Part shown: piece by piece, positions 18,389 through 28,242 of the stretch
Numbering within the stretch: the first letter of the stretch is position 1
Layout: every line of letters begins with the position of its first letter
Assembly: GCF_000230995.2 (NCBI RefSeq)
Contig: NC_019973.1
Span: 4,726,001 to 4,790,000, forward strand
From: Mesorhizobium australicum WSM2073
GTDB taxonomy: Bacteria; Pseudomonadota; Alphaproteobacteria; Rhizobiales; Rhizobiaceae
Reading direction: 5' to 3'
DNA: 64,000 bases
Program-made: the position numbers and the translations under genes
The notes under the pieces: generated by a model
Databases searched by the model: none
What the model saw: the letters and a program-made list of their open reading frames with translations, nothing else
Told to the model about the DNA's origin: nothing

Positions 18389-18811
18389 ATGGGTCGCAGT
18401 GCATTGCTTCTGGTTTCGCGGCTGCTGTTTGCCGTGCTGTTCGTGCCGTCCGGCTTCCAGGCGCTCGCCAACATTGCCGGCACCACCAGCTATTTCGCCG
18501 GCCTCGGCCTGCCGCTGCCGGCGCTCGCCGCCTGGGGCACCGGCCTTTTCGAGCTGATCGCGGGACTGCTGATCCTCGTTGGTTTGCAGACGCGGATCGT
18601 GGCACTGCTGCTGGCCGGCTTCTGCATCGCGGCCGGCTATATCGGCCACTATGGCCAAGGCGCCGAGGATGCGGCGCTCGCCTTCCTGCACCAGCAGATG
18701 CTGATGAAGGATATCGCGGTATCGGGTGGTTTCCTGGCGCTTGCCATGGCCGGCCCCGGCGCATGGTCGGCCGATGGGCGCGGCTTCGGCATAGGCGCCG
18801 ACGCGACTTGA
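18389..18811 (+). CDS. DoxX family membrane protein (paralogue)
   Basis: 140 residues, four hydrophobic helices: VSRLLFAVLFVPSGFQALAN, TSYFAGLGLP, GTGLFELIAGLLILVGLQTR and VSGGFLALAMAGPGAWS. Clear paralogue of the DoxX protein at 17740 (shared SGF, YF-GLGLP, ELI-GL-ILVG-QTR, GGFL-LA-GPGA-S blocks). GGGAGTGAGCC precedes its ATG. Its stop codon directly abuts that of the convergent ppx gene at 18812. Confidence 0.9.
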   Translation: MGRSALLLVSRLLFAVLFVPSGFQALANIAGTTSYFAGLGLPLPALAAWGTGLFELIAGLLILVGLQTRIVALLLAGFCIAAGYIGHYGQGAEDAALAFLHQQMLMKDIAVSGGFLALAMAGPGAWSADGRGFGIGADAT

Positions 18812-20347
18812 CTACTTCGCCGACACGCTCTGCCCGCCCTCGACCGCCAGCACCAGGCGGCGGTTGGTGATGCGCGCCAGTTGCGCCAGCCGGCCGGCCG
18901 GGCGCTCGCCGTATAGGTCGGAGAGCGAGGCCGGCAGCACCAGCGCCAGCGCGCCGTTGGGGCGGCTTTCCCATTTCAGCCTCGGCATGATGCCAGGCAT
19001 CGCGGCCGTCAGCAGATAGACGACGCGCATCATCGCTGCCAGTACGCGGGCGCGCTCCAGCAGGCGCGGCGGCGCCAACGCCCTGATTTCGGGCGCCACC
19101 AATTCATTGAAGACGCCATCGTGACGGTAGGCGTTGGTCAGCGCCAGGTAGGCGCGGCCGGGATGATCGACACCGATGAACGAGGCATGCGCAATGATGT
19201 TGAGCGACTGCTTGCCGCGATATTCCGGATGAGCGCGCCAGCCGATATCGGCGAGCAGGCAGGCGGCATGGCGATAGCGCGCTTCGTCTTCCGTCTCGTC
19301 GATGCCGAAAGCCTTGAAGGCCTTGCCGGTCCATTCGACCAGGTCGTGCGCGTGATGGACCGAACGCGAGCGCAGAAGCGCGAGTTCCTCGGCGGCCGAG
19401 ATCAGCGGATCGGCCTTCTGCTCGGCCGCGTCGAGCAGCGAATAGAGGAAACCCTCACGCACGCCTTGCGCCGAAACGACGATCCTGGACGGCTGCATCG
19501 CCGTCATGATCTCCTGCAGCACGAGAGCGCCATAGGGCAGCAGCGAGCGGCGGTTCTTGGAGACGCCCTCGATACCCCTCACCTTTTCGACTTCGCCCCT
19601 GGCCACCTGCTTGAGGAAGTTCTGAGCGCTTTCGGCCGATATTTCGTAGTGGTGCATGACGCCGAGCGGGTAGTTGTTCATCTCCATATGCAGCCTGGCG
19701 AGGTTTCGCCAGGTGCCGCCAACAGCGTAGAAAGTCCTGCCTTGTCCGCCCTTCAAGAGCTTGGCCCGGGCCAGTTCCTGGCGCGCGATCTTCTGCGCCT
19801 GGACGAGCGAGTTCTTCGCCATGTCCTGCAGGCGCAGGCCGCCGAGCGGCAGCGTGATGCCATCGCCGATCGCCTCGCCATCAATGTCTATAAGCTCCAG
19901 GCTGCCGCCGCCAAGGTCGCCGGCAATCCCGTTGGCCGGGTGGAAACCGGAGATGACGCCGAGCGCTGAATAATGCGCTTCCTGGCGGCCGGAGAGCACA
20001 CGGATTTCGGTCTTGAGCACATCCTCGGCACGATGGATGAAATCGGGACCGTTGATCGCCTCGCGGGCGGCGGCGGTTGCCAGCACGTACATGTGTTCGG
20101 CGCCTGCCTGGTCGGAGAGCGCGCGGAAACGGCGAAACTCCTCCATCGAGCGCGCCACCCCCTCGGGGTCCAGCTTCCCCGTCGACACGATGCCGCGGCC
20201 GAGGCCGGCCAGCATCTTTTCGTTGAACAGCATGGTCGGCGAGCGCGCCAGCCCCTCATAGACGACGAGACGGATCGAATTGGAGCCGATGTCGATGATG
20301 GACAGCGGTCGGCGGTCCTGCAGCCGGCCCTGGGAATTGGACAGCAT
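18812..20347 (-). CDS. ppx: exopolyphosphatase (Ppx/GppA family)
   Basis: 511 residues. N-terminal ASKHA phosphatase fold with IIDIGSNSIRLVVYEG (phosphate 1) and GDLGGGSLEL (phosphate 2), catalytic Glu in ATAAAREA context, and a long C-terminal HD-like helical domain (HHAHDLVEWTGKAF). Removes terminal phosphates from polyphosphate, and may hydrolyse pppGpp. ATG overlaps the ppk stop as ATGA, so the two enzymes are translationally coupled and their opposing activities are made together. Confidence 0.95.
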   Translation of the reverse strand: MLSNSQGRLQDRRPLSIIDIGSNSIRLVVYEGLARSPTMLFNEKMLAGLGRGIVSTGKLDPEGVARSMEEFRRFRALSDQAGAEHMYVLATAAAREAINGPDFIHRAEDVLKTEIRVLSGRQEAHYSALGVISGFHPANGIAGDLGGGSLELIDIDGEAIGDGITLPLGGLRLQDMAKNSLVQAQKIARQELARAKLLKGGQGRTFYAVGGTWRNLARLHMEMNNYPLGVMHHYEISAESAQNFLKQVARGEVEKVRGIEGVSKNRRSLLPYGALVLQEIMTAMQPSRIVVSAQGVREGFLYSLLDAAEQKADPLISAAEELALLRSRSVHHAHDLVEWTGKAFKAFGIDETEDEARYRHAACLLADIGWRAHPEYRGKQSLNIIAHASFIGVDHPGRAYLALTNAYRHDGVFNELVAPEIRALAPPRLLERARVLAAMMRVVYLLTAAMPGIMPRLKWESRPNGALALVLPASLSDLYGERPAGRLAQLARITNRRLVLAVEGGQSVSAK

Positions 20348-22539
20348 CAGGTGGCGGCGTTCTTCTTGCGGCGCTTGAACTGCGCGATTCGCTTGGGCGC
20401 ATGCGATTTCAGCGCGTCACCCCGTCCCGACAGGCTCGGATTGGTCATGAAATATTCCTGCGCGTTGAACGGTTCCTCACCCTCCTCCAGCACCACGCGC
20501 CGGGAGGTTCCATCTGCCAATACGTCGAAACTTTGCTGATTGTCCATGATGTTGCCCAGCATGATCTGACCCAGAATCTGTTCATGCACAGTTGGATTGG
20601 TGATCGGCACCATGGTCTCGACGCGGCGGTCGAGATTGCGCGGCATGAGGTCGGCCGAGGAGATGTAGACGATCGCCTCGTCCGACGGAAGGCCATGACC
20701 GTTGCCGAAGCAATAGATGCGGCTGTGCTCCAGGAAACGGCCGACGATCGACTTGACCCTGATGTTCTCCGACAGGCCCGGCACCTGCGGCCGCAGGCAG
20801 CAGATGCCGCGCACGACGAGATCGATCTCCACTCCGGCGCGGCTGGCATCGTAGAGCGCGTCGATGATGATGGGATCGACGAGCGCGTTCATCTTCATCC
20901 AGATACGCGCCGGCCGTCCCTCCAACGCATGGGTCACCTCGTCCGAAATGTGCTGGAGGATGCGGTTCCTCAGCGTGAACGGCGAGATCGCCAGCCGCAT
21001 CTCCGCGGTCGGCTCGGCATAGCCGGTGATGAAATTGAACAATTGGGCGACGTCGCGGGCGATCGTCGGATCGGTGGTGAAGAAGGACAGGTCGGTGTAG
21101 ATGCGCGCGGTGACCGGGTGGTAGTTGCCGGTGCCGAGATGGACGTAATTGCGCAGCTTGCCGTCCTCGCGCCGCACCACCAGCGACATCTTGGCGTGGG
21201 TCTTGAGTTCCAGGAACCCGAACACGACCTGCACGCCGGCGCGTTCGAGATCGCGCGCCCAGCGAATGTTGGCCTCCTCATCGAAACGCGCCTTGAGCTC
21301 GACCAGCGCCGTCACCGACTTGCCGGCTTCGGCCGCGTCGACCAGAGCACGCACGATCGGGCTGTCGTTGGAGGTGCGATAGAGCGTCTGCTTGATCGCC
21401 ACGACTTCGGGATCGGCCATCGCCTGGCGCAGGAACTGCACCACCACGTCGAACGACTCATAGGGGTGATGGACGACGATGTCCTTCTCGCGAATGGCGG
21501 CGAAACAGTCGCCGCCATGCTCGCGGATGCGCTCGGGAAAGCGTGGGTTGTAGGGGATGAATTTCAGGTCATCGCGGGGAACGGAGACGATCTCGGAGAT
21601 CTGGCTGAGCGCCAGCGGCCCGGTCAGCACGCTGATGCGGCTCGACGAGACGCCAAGCTCGCCGGCGACGAAATCGCGCAATTCCCCAGGCATCAGCTTG
21701 TCGAATTCGATGCGGATGACGGAGCCGCGGCGGCGGCGCTTCAGCGCCGTTTCGAACAGGCGCACGAGATCTTCCGATTCCTCTTCGACCTCGATGTCGC
21801 TGTCACGAATGATGCGGAACGTGCCGGAACCCTTGACCTCGTAGCCAGGGAAGAGCTTGCCGATATAGAGGCCGACCGCCTCCTCCAGCGGAATGAAGCG
21901 GACATGGTGCTTGCGGTCCGGCAGGCGGATGAAGCGCTTCAGCGCCACCGGCAGGCGCAAGAGCGCGCTCATCTCCTCGCCATTCTTGCGATGGCGAAGC
22001 TGCAGCGCCATCGAGAAGCCGAGATTGGGAATGAACGGGAACGGATGCGCCGGGTCGATCGACAGCGGGGTCAGCACGGGAAACACCTGCTCCTGGAAAT
22101 GGTCTTCCAGCCAGACCTTCTCGTCCTTTGTCAGCGCGTCGCGGGTGATGCTTTCGATGCCTTCCTTGTTGAGCAGCACGGTAAGGGCCGACAGGCTCTT
22201 CTGCTGGTCCTCCTGCAGCCGCTCGACCTCACGCAGCAATTGTTCGAGCTGCTGTTCGGGAGTGCGTCCGTCCGGGCTCTTCAGCACGATCCCCTCGCGC
22301 ACCTGGCCGGCAAGACCGGCGACGCGCACCATGAAGAACTCGTCGAGATTGGCGGCCGAGATCGACAGGAAGCGGACGCGCTCCAGCAGCGGGTGATGGG
22401 TGTTCAGCGATTCCTCGAGAACGCGGCGATTGAACTGCAGCCAGGAGAATTCGCGGTTGACGAAGCGGTCCGGATTGCCTTCCGGGCTCGCTGCCGCGAC
22501 ATTGTTGAATTCGCTCTGTACCGGCTTCAGTTCGTTCAT
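20347..22539 (-). CDS. ppk: polyphosphate kinase 1
   Basis: 730 residues, the standard PPK1 length. Visible are [17 protein letters not shown] at the start, the two catalytic histidine contexts [13 protein letters not shown] and [19 protein letters not shown], and [19 protein letters not shown] near the end. It reversibly transfers the gamma-phosphate of ATP to a growing polyphosphate chain at the membrane. First gene of a ppk-ppx pair. A PHO-box-like site and a 16-bp palindrome lie upstream, which suggests induction when phosphate is scarce. Confidence 0.97.
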   Translation of the reverse strand: MNELKPVQSEFNNVAAASPEGNPDRFVNREFSWLQFNRRVLEESLNTHHPLLERVRFLSISAANLDEFFMVRVAGLAGQVREGIVLKSPDGRTPEQQLEQLLREVERLQEDQQKSLSALTVLLNKEGIESITRDALTKDEKVWLEDHFQEQVFPVLTPLSIDPAHPFPFIPNLGFSMALQLRHRKNGEEMSALLRLPVALKRFIRLPDRKHHVRFIPLEEAVGLYIGKLFPGYEVKGSGTFRIIRDSDIEVEEESEDLVRLFETALKRRRRGSVIRIEFDKLMPGELRDFVAGELGVSSSRISVLTGPLALSQISEIVSVPRDDLKFIPYNPRFPERIREHGGDCFAAIREKDIVVHHPYESFDVVVQFLRQAMADPEVVAIKQTLYRTSNDSPIVRALVDAAEAGKSVTALVELKARFDEEANIRWARDLERAGVQVVFGFLELKTHAKMSLVVRREDGKLRNYVHLGTGNYHPVTARIYTDLSFFTTDPTIARDVAQLFNFITGYAEPTAEMRLAISPFTLRNRILQHISDEVTHALEGRPARIWMKMNALVDPIIIDALYDASRAGVEIDLVVRGICCLRPQVPGLSENIRVKSIVGRFLEHSRIYCFGNGHGLPSDEAIVYISSADLMPRNLDRRVETMVPITNPTVHEQILGQIMLGNIMDNQQSFDVLADGTSRRVVLEEGEEPFNAQEYFMTNPSLSGRGDALKSHAPKRIAQFKRRKKNAAT

Positions 22540-22563
22540 GATTTCTGCTCTTCCGCGCGCCTC

Positions 22564-22579
22564 AGCCGGTTAACCGGCT
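22564..22579. promoter_or_regulatory. perfect 16-bp palindrome upstream of ppk
   Basis: AGCCGGTT-AACCGGCT is fully symmetric and lies 25 bp before the ppk start codon. It could be an operator or a leader hairpin; no regulator can be named. Confidence 0.45.
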
Positions 22580-22603
22580 TAACTTATCCTGTGGCAGGCT
22601 TTT

Positions 22604-22621
22604 GCGACAGTTCTCTGACAG
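22604..22621 (-). promoter_or_regulatory. PHO-box-like PhoB site upstream of ppk
   Basis: On the minus strand CTGTCAG-AGAA-CTGTCGC is two 7-bp direct repeats separated by 4 bp (11-bp period), the architecture of a PHO box (CTGTCAT-N4-CTGTCAT). Five of seven positions match in each half-site. It lies within a pair of longer direct repeats, CAGGCTTTTGCGACAGTT at 22595-22612 and 22619-22636 (24-bp period), 65-80 bp upstream of the ppk start. Confidence 0.6.
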
Positions 22622-22706
22622 GCTTTTGCGACAGTTTGATTTCATCGAACTTGCAAACAGACTTGATATGATCCAGATGCAGAGAGACTGCGCTAAGGAG
22701 ACGATG

Positions 22707-22952
22707 ATGGCAGGCGGTTCCATTCCCCATTTCCAGAACGATGCGGGCCATCCGGCGATCGACATCGGAGTCAAGGAATTCATGTGCACGGGCGCCAACC
22801 CGCCTTTCGACCATCCGCATGTTTTTCTCGACATGGGCGACGACAATGAGAAAGTCTGCCCTTACTGCTCGACCCTCTACCGTTATTCGCCGAAGCTGAA
22901 GGCGACCGAAACGCTGCCGGCGGGCTGCCTCTACATCGACCAGGCCGCCTGA
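22707..22952 (+). CDS. zf-CHCC zinc-finger protein (NDUFS6-like)
   Basis: 81 residues from ATG 22707 (GGAG six bases upstream; an ATG immediately before is too close). The core EFMCTGANPPFDHPHVFLDM...KVCPYCSTLYRY holds Cys, His and CPYC zinc ligands in the order C-H-C-C. This is the zf-CHCC family, homologous to the 13-kDa NDUFS6 accessory subunit of mitochondrial complex I, so it probably helps assemble NADH dehydrogenase. Followed after 10 bp by a monooxygenase gene. Confidence 0.9.
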   Translation: MAGGSIPHFQNDAGHPAIDIGVKEFMCTGANPPFDHPHVFLDMGDDNEKVCPYCSTLYRYSPKLKATETLPAGCLYIDQAA

Positions 22953-22962
22953 CCTTCCGATC

Positions 22963-24201
22963 ATGAGCGAGACGCGGTCCCGGCAGGTCATGATCGCCGG
23001 GGCTGGCATCGCCGGGCTGACAGCGGCGATTGCCTTTGCCGAACGCGGCTATTCCGTGAGGGTGTTCGAACAGGCGCAGCGTCTCGAAGCGGCGGGCGCC
23101 GGCATCCAGCTCTCTCCTAACGCGACCCGCATCCTTCGCCAGCTTGGCGTGCTCGACACGCTTCTTGCCAATGCCGTCCAGCCGGAAGCCGTGGTGCTGA
23201 AGGACGCCGCGAGCCTGCGCCAACTGGCACGCGTGCCGCTTGGCGGAGCCGGCGAGGAACGCTGGGGGGCGCCCTATCTCGTGGCGCACCGGGCGGATCT
23301 GCAAGATGCCCTAATGGCGCGCGTTGCGCAAATGCCCGACATCCATCTCACCACCGGCGCGCAGGTCAGCAGCGTGACCTCCGGTTCACTCGTTATCACC
23401 AGGACAGACGGGGTCGGCCGCAAGGTTATCGATACCGAAGGATCTCTGCTGGTCGGCGCCGATGGCGTCTGGTCAGCGGTGCGGAGGTTTGCCAGTCCAG
23501 GCAGCGGAGCCGGCTTGGCGAACAGCCATTTCTCCGGCGAACTGGCCTGGCGGGCGACGGTGAGCGCAGACAACGAGGCGGGGCGAGCCTTCGCCGCAAT
23601 CGGCGCTACCGACTGCGTCACCACCTTCCTGCACCTCGGATTCCACATGGTCGCCTACCCCGTCAGCAGGGGTAGCGCCTTCAACCTTGCCGCCTTCACC
23701 CGGGGCGAGCGCATCGCCGAGGGGTGGTCACGCCACGCCGATCCCGCCATCCTTTCAGGCGCCATGCGCCGCTCCGCGCCGGCGCTGGCGCGGTTGGTGG
23801 AACTCGCTGGCCCGTGGACCGCCTTCCCCATCCACACGGTCGAGCAGCGACGCTGGACTATGTCACAAGGCGTCGCGCTGATCGGCGACGCCGCGCACGC
23901 GATGACGCCGTTCGCGGCGCAAGGTGCTGCCATGGCGATCGAGGATGCCGCGACGCTGGCCAGCCTGGTCGCCGACATCCCCGGCGACCTGACGCAAAGC
24001 CTCGCCATCTGGGAGGAGCTGCGGCGGTCGCGCATCGCCAAGGTCATCCGTCGCGGCGCGCTCAATCGGCTTGCCTGGCATGCCCGTGGCCCGGTGGCGT
24101 TGGCCCGCAATCTGTTTCTGGCGGCGCGACCGGGAGAGAAGCTCGCAGCCGATCTGGACTGGCTTTACGGGTGGGAGCAGCAGCGGATCATCCGCCGCTG
24201 A
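22963..24201 (+). CDS. FAD-dependent monooxygenase
   Basis: 412 residues of the salicylate-hydroxylase/UbiH type. The FAD dinucleotide motif is IAGAGIAGLTAAIAFAERG (about 10-28), the mid-protein DG motif is LLVGADGVWSAVRR, and the GD motif is LIGDAAHAMTPFAAQGAAM (about 306-324). Uses NAD(P)H and O2 to hydroxylate an aromatic or related ring. Substrate cannot be told. Ten bases downstream of the zinc-finger gene, probably one transcript. Confidence 0.92.
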   Translation: MSETRSRQVMIAGAGIAGLTAAIAFAERGYSVRVFEQAQRLEAAGAGIQLSPNATRILRQLGVLDTLLANAVQPEAVVLKDAASLRQLARVPLGGAGEERWGAPYLVAHRADLQDALMARVAQMPDIHLTTGAQVSSVTSGSLVITRTDGVGRKVIDTEGSLLVGADGVWSAVRRFASPGSGAGLANSHFSGELAWRATVSADNEAGRAFAAIGATDCVTTFLHLGFHMVAYPVSRGSAFNLAAFTRGERIAEGWSRHADPAILSGAMRRSAPALARLVELAGPWTAFPIHTVEQRRWTMSQGVALIGDAAHAMTPFAAQGAAMAIEDAATLASLVADIPGDLTQSLAIWEELRRSRIAKVIRRGALNRLAWHARGPVALARNLFLAARPGEKLAADLDWLYGWEQQRIIRR

Positions 24202-24219
24202 AAGGAGCCAGCGGCAAAG

Positions 24220-24885
24220 CTAATTGTACAGCCGCATCGACAGCCCAAGCGAAACCGGCAGCGGGTTCCACCAGCCGGTGCGCAGGCCGGCGGTGCGCAG
24301 TGCCGCCGCCGTCCAGGTGTTGCAGCCGATCAGCGCGTTGAAAGGGCCATTGGCCTCATAAAAGCGATCGAAATTGGAGTAGGCGGCATTATCGATGACG
24401 ATCGGACCGTTCGGCCCCTCCTGAAAGCTCGCTTCGATGAAATCGAGCAATGCGGCAAAACGGTCTTCGCCCACGTCGAAGCCGGCGACATCGGGGTGCG
24501 GCTCGGGAATGTTGCCGGCGACGGCGACATGCATCACCGACGCATCGAGCGTCAAAGCCTTGAACGCGGGCAGCGCCTTCAATTGCGACCATGTCGGCGT
24601 TTCCAGGTAGAAGGCGCGCCCACCCCAGCCGAAGACGAGGTAGCGCACTTCGGGCGCGTCCGAAGGCAGGCCGGCATCGGCAAGAAAACGAAAGCGCCGG
24701 CGCACCTCGTCGTCCACGGGAATGGCGATGTCGGTGTGGATCGGATTTTTCAGCACCAATATGTGCCGGATGCCCTCGCCCGCCGCGGCTGCCGGCCAGA
24801 GCGGCCGCGGCACCAGCGTGCCGAGCGACACGGCGAGCACCAGTGCTGCAACCAGAATGGCCAGGAAACGCAGGAGTTTTCTCAT
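24220..24885 (-). CDS. DUF2459/TIGR02117 family protein
   Basis: 221 residues. One N-terminal membrane segment (LLRFLAILVAALVLAVSLGTL) anchors or exports it. The family blocks are present: ILVLKNPIHTDIAIP (the xHT motif), YLVFGWGGRAFYLETPTW, and NALIGCNTWTAAALRTAGL with the conserved Cys. The HT plus Cys-Asn pattern looks like a papain/NlpC-like thiol hydrolase arrangement facing the periplasm, but this is inference; the family has no established function. Convergent with the monooxygenase gene. Confidence 0.85.
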   Translation of the reverse strand: MRKLLRFLAILVAALVLAVSLGTLVPRPLWPAAAAGEGIRHILVLKNPIHTDIAIPVDDEVRRRFRFLADAGLPSDAPEVRYLVFGWGGRAFYLETPTWSQLKALPAFKALTLDASVMHVAVAGNIPEPHPDVAGFDVGEDRFAALLDFIEASFQEGPNGPIVIDNAAYSNFDRFYEANGPFNALIGCNTWTAAALRTAGLRTGWWNPLPVSLGLSMRLYN

Positions 24886-24951
24886 CGGTGCGGCTTCGCG
24901 ATTCCATTCGCGGCTCTATGGAGAAGATCATTATCCGATCGGCCAGAAACT

Positions 24952-24980
24952 AAAAAGCCCGGCCGTGCGCGACCGGGCTT
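24952..24980 (-). terminator. intrinsic terminator of the aap operon
   Basis: On the minus strand AAGCCCGGTC-GCGCAC-GGCCGGGCTT followed by TTT, 22 bases after the aapP stop. Confidence 0.88.
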
Positions 24981-25002
24981 TCTCGACTTGGCGTCAGTCC
25001 GC

Positions 25003-25806
25003 TCAGTGCAGGATCTGCGACAGGAACAGCTTCGTGCGTTCGTGGCGGGGATGGTCGAAGAACTCGGCCGGCGTGTTCTGCTCGACGATCTGGCCCTGAT
25101 CCATGAAGATCACCCGGTTGGCGACTTTCCTGGCAAAGCCCATCTCGTGGGTGACGCACAGCATGGTCATGCCTTCCTCGGCCAGCCCCACCATCGTCTC
25201 CAGCACTTCCTTGATCATTTCCGGGTCGAGCGCCGAGGTCGGCTCGTCGAACAGCATGATGCGCGGGTTCATGCACAGCGAGCGGGCGATCGCCACGCGC
25301 TGCTGCTGGCCGCCGGAAAGCTGGCCCGGATATTTGTTGGCCTGCTCGGGGATCTTCACGCGCTTGAGGAAATGCATGGCGATTTCCTCGGCCTGCTTCT
25401 TCGGCGTCTTGCGCACCCAGATCGGCGCCAGCGTGCAATTCTCGAGGATGGTCAGATGCGGGAACAGGTTGAAGTGCTGGAACACCATGCCGACCTCGCG
25501 GCGCACCTCGTCGATCTTTTTCAGATCGTTGGTGAGTTCCTTGCCGTCGACGATGATCTTGCCCTTCTGGTGTTCTTCCAGCCGGTTGATGCAGCGGATC
25601 ATGGTCGACTTGCCCGACCCGGACGGTCCGCAAATGACGATGCGCTCGCCGCGCATCACCTTGAGGTTGATGTCCTTCAGCACATGGAACTCGCCGTACC
25701 ATTTATGCATGGCGATGATGTCGATGGCGACATCGGTGGTCGAGATATGCATCTTGGCGGCGTTGACCTTGATCTCTTCCGCGCTGACGGCATTTTCGGT
25801 GGCCAT
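25003..25806 (-). CDS. aapP: general L-amino acid ABC transporter, ATP-binding protein AapP
   Basis: 267 residues. Walker [11 protein letters not shown]-loop [15 protein letters not shown], signature [13 protein letters not shown], Walker [14 protein letters not shown] and switch His in VTHEMGFAR are all intact. Powers uptake of a broad range of L-amino acids through the AapQ-AapM channel. Last gene of aapJQMP, 24 bp after aapM, with a terminator behind it. In Rhizobium leguminosarum this transporter matters for amino-acid cycling in nodules. Confidence 0.96.
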   Translation of the reverse strand: MATENAVSAEEIKVNAAKMHISTTDVAIDIIAMHKWYGEFHVLKDINLKVMRGERIVICGPSGSGKSTMIRCINRLEEHQKGKIIVDGKELTNDLKKIDEVRREVGMVFQHFNLFPHLTILENCTLAPIWVRKTPKKQAEEIAMHFLKRVKIPEQANKYPGQLSGGQQQRVAIARSLCMNPRIMLFDEPTSALDPEMIKEVLETMVGLAEEGMTMLCVTHEMGFARKVANRVIFMDQGQIVEQNTPAEFFDHPRHERTKLFLSQILH

Positions 25807-25830
25807 GGCTGGGGTCCCCTTGTTCTTTTG

Positions 25831-26988
25831 TTAGCGTTTGTAGCCGGTGTCGAGCCGGCGTTCCGTGTACATTGAATAGCGCGACATGCCGAAGCAGAAC
25901 AGCCAGAAGACGAAGGCGGCGAACACAAGACCGGATTTCGCGGTCTGCGCCGTGGCCCAGTTGGCGTCGGAGAAGTTCTGCTTGACGATGCCGAGCAGGT
26001 CGAACATCGAAATGATGAGGACCAGGCTGGTGTCCTTGAACATGCCGATGAAGGTGTTGACGATGCCGGGTATGACCAGCTTCAGCGCCTGCGGCAACAC
26101 GATCAAGCTCATCTTCTGCCAGTAGCCGAGGCCGAGCGAATCGGCGCCTTCATACTGGCCCTTGGGGATCGCCTGCAGGCCGCCGCGCACCACTTCGGCC
26201 ATGTAGGCCGCGGCAAACAGCGACACGCCGATCAGCGCCCTCAGATACTTGTCGAAAGTGACGCCGGCCGGCAGGAACAGCGGCAGCATGACGCTGACGA
26301 AAAACAGGACGGTGATCAGCGGTATGCCGCGCACGGCTTCGATGAAGATAATGCACAGCATCTTGATGATCGGCATCTTCGAGCGCCGCCCGAGCGCAAG
26401 CACGGTGCCCAGCGGCAGCGATACGGCGATGCCGACGAAGGACAGGCTCAGCGTGATCAGCAGCCCGCCCCAGCGCGAGGTTTCGACATGCGGCAGGCCG
26501 AATACGCCGCCGACCAGCAGGAAGAAGGAAACGATCGGCAGCACCAGGAAAAGCAGGATCGCGTTCAACCCCTTGCGCGGCACACGCGGCATCAGCATCG
26601 GCACCAGCAGCGCCACGAACAGGATGGCCACCAGGATCGGCCGCCAGCGCTCCTCGACCGGATAGGTGCCGAACATGAACTGGCCGAACTTGGCGTTGAC
26701 GAAAGCCCAGCAGGCTCCGCTCCAGCCATCGGGCTGAATGCCGCCTTGCGCGACGGTCGCGCAGACCGTGCGGTCCGGTCCGGTCCACTGTGCGTTAATG
26801 AACGCCCAGTTGATGACCTGCGGCAGAACCCAGGCAACGATGGCGATGCCGAGGATGGTGAGGATGGTGTCGCCGACCGAGCCGACCAGGTTCTTGCGCA
26901 TCCAGGCGATGGGGCCGCTGACGCTCGCCGGCGCGGGCTGCGCCAGCGCCATTTCGGTGCGCACCCAGGACAGATCGTGTTCCTGCAT
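25831..26988 (-). CDS. aapM: general L-amino acid ABC transporter, permease AapM
   Basis: 385 residues with about eight membrane helices and a large periplasmic loop between the first and second (Cys-containing [19 protein letters not shown]). The permease EAA loop [22 protein letters not shown] is near the C-terminus. Pairs with AapQ to form the channel. ATG 26988 lies 4 bp beyond the aapQ stop. Confidence 0.95.
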   Translation of the reverse strand: MQEHDLSWVRTEMALAQPAPASVSGPIAWMRKNLVGSVGDTILTILGIAIVAWVLPQVINWAFINAQWTGPDRTVCATVAQGGIQPDGWSGACWAFVNAKFGQFMFGTYPVEERWRPILVAILFVALLVPMLMPRVPRKGLNAILLFLVLPIVSFFLLVGGVFGLPHVETSRWGGLLITLSLSFVGIAVSLPLGTVLALGRRSKMPIIKMLCIIFIEAVRGIPLITVLFFVSVMLPLFLPAGVTFDKYLRALIGVSLFAAAYMAEVVRGGLQAIPKGQYEGADSLGLGYWQKMSLIVLPQALKLVIPGIVNTFIGMFKDTSLVLIISMFDLLGIVKQNFSDANWATAQTAKSGLVFAAFVFWLFCFGMSRYSMYTERRLDTGYKR

Positions 26989-26992
26989 GGTC

Positions 26993-28180
26993 CTACCTCT
27001 CCACCAGCGCCATCCTGGCGTTGACCACGTTCATGACGGCCGAGGTCACCAGGCTGAGTATGAGATAGGCGATCATCATGATCAGCACGCCCTCGACCGC
27101 TTGTCCGGTCTGGTTCAGAACCGTGCCGGCCGTTGCCGTCAGGTCGGGATAACCGATGGCGATCGCCAGCGAGGAGTTCTTGGTCAGGTTGAGATACTGG
27201 CTGGTCAGCGGCGGGATGACGATGCGCATCGCCTGCGGCACCACGACCAGCCGCAGGATCGAACCGGATCGCAGCCCAAGTGCGGCCGCCGCCTCGGTCT
27301 GGCCCTTGCTGACGCCCCTGATGCCGGCGCGCACGATTTCAGCGATGAAGGCCGCCGTGTAGCAGGACAGCGCCAGATAGAGCGAAAGGAACTCCGGTTT
27401 GACCTGGAAGCCGCCGGTCAGGTTGAAGGTCGATTGTTTGGGCAAGTCAAAGCTCAGGGGAAAGCCGCTCAGCACGTAAGCCAGCAGCGGCAGGCCGATG
27501 ATCAGCGCGGCGGAGGTCCAGAACACCGGAAATTGCTGGCCCGTCGCCATCTGCCGCTGACGCGCCCTGCGGGCGACGAACCATGACATTGCGATGCCCA
27601 CGACAAGGGCGACCAGGATCAGCCAGGAGCCGTCGCCCCAGACCGGGCGCGGAAAATAGAAGCCGCGCTGGTTGAGGAACGAGCCGAAGGGCAGATGATA
27701 GGAATCGCGCGGCGCCGGCAGCACGGCGAGCACGCCGGAATACCAGAAGAAGATGACCAGCAGCGGTGGGATGTTGCGGAAGATCTCGACGTAAACCGTG
27801 CAGATCTTCTGGATCAGCCAGTTCTGCGACAGGCGGCCGATGCCGATGACGAAGCCGATGATGGTGGCGGTGATGATGCCGGCGACGGCAACGATGATGG
27901 TGTTGATCAGGCCGACGACGATGGCGCGGCCATAGGTCGAGTCCGACGTATAGGCGATCGGCGTGTCCGAGATATCGAAGCCGGCGCGCCCCTTGAGGAA
28001 GCCGAAGCCGGAGGCGATGTGCAGGCGCTGCAGATTGTCGATGACGTTCTGCACGATCCACCAGACGGACCCGAACAGAACGATGACGACCAGCGTCTGA
28101 AAGAAGAGACTGCGAATTCTCGGGTCATTGACGAAGGAGCCGCGGCTCGGCTCCTCGCGTAGGATTTCCTGCGATGCCAT
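26993..28180 (-). CDS. aapQ: general L-amino acid ABC transporter, permease AapQ
   Basis: 395 residues. N-terminal cytoplasmic tail, membrane helices, and the EAA loop [20 protein letters not shown] followed by [26 protein letters not shown] sequence near the end. Partner permease of AapM; the two differ in their extracytoplasmic loops. A strong hairpin (28205-28230) separates it from aapJ. AGGGGACGTGAC precedes ATG 28180. Confidence 0.95.
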   Translation of the reverse strand: MASQEILREEPSRGSFVNDPRIRSLFFQTLVVIVLFGSVWWIVQNVIDNLQRLHIASGFGFLKGRAGFDISDTPIAYTSDSTYGRAIVVGLINTIIVAVAGIITATIIGFVIGIGRLSQNWLIQKICTVYVEIFRNIPPLLVIFFWYSGVLAVLPAPRDSYHLPFGSFLNQRGFYFPRPVWGDGSWLILVALVVGIAMSWFVARRARQRQMATGQQFPVFWTSAALIIGLPLLAYVLSGFPLSFDLPKQSTFNLTGGFQVKPEFLSLYLALSCYTAAFIAEIVRAGIRGVSKGQTEAAAALGLRSGSILRLVVVPQAMRIVIPPLTSQYLNLTKNSSLAIAIGYPDLTATAGTVLNQTGQAVEGVLIMMIAYLILSLVTSAVMNVVNARMALVER

Positions 28181-28204
28181 GTCACGTCCCCTGTGAAAGA
28201 GAAA

Positions 28205-28230
28205 CCGGAAGGCAGGAGCCTGCCTTCCGG
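28205..28230 (-). other. intercistronic hairpin between aapJ and aapQ
   Basis: CCGGAAGGCAGG-AG-CCTGCCTTCCGG is a perfect 12-bp stem with a 2-base centre, 13 bases after the aapJ stop and with no T-run. In many ABC operons such a stem protects the receptor mRNA from 3' exonucleases so that the binding protein is made in excess over the permeases. Confidence 0.75.
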
Positions 28231-28242
28231 ATCACATTTCGA

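Noticed and set aside
22595..22636. CRISPR-like repeat
   Set aside because: Only two 18-bp copies at 24-bp period, with no further units and no cas genes; better explained as regulator half-sites.
20401..22671. 756-codon open frame antisense to ppk
   Set aside because: Mirror of ppk with Arg/Asp/His-rich composition; ppk itself is conserved over its whole length.
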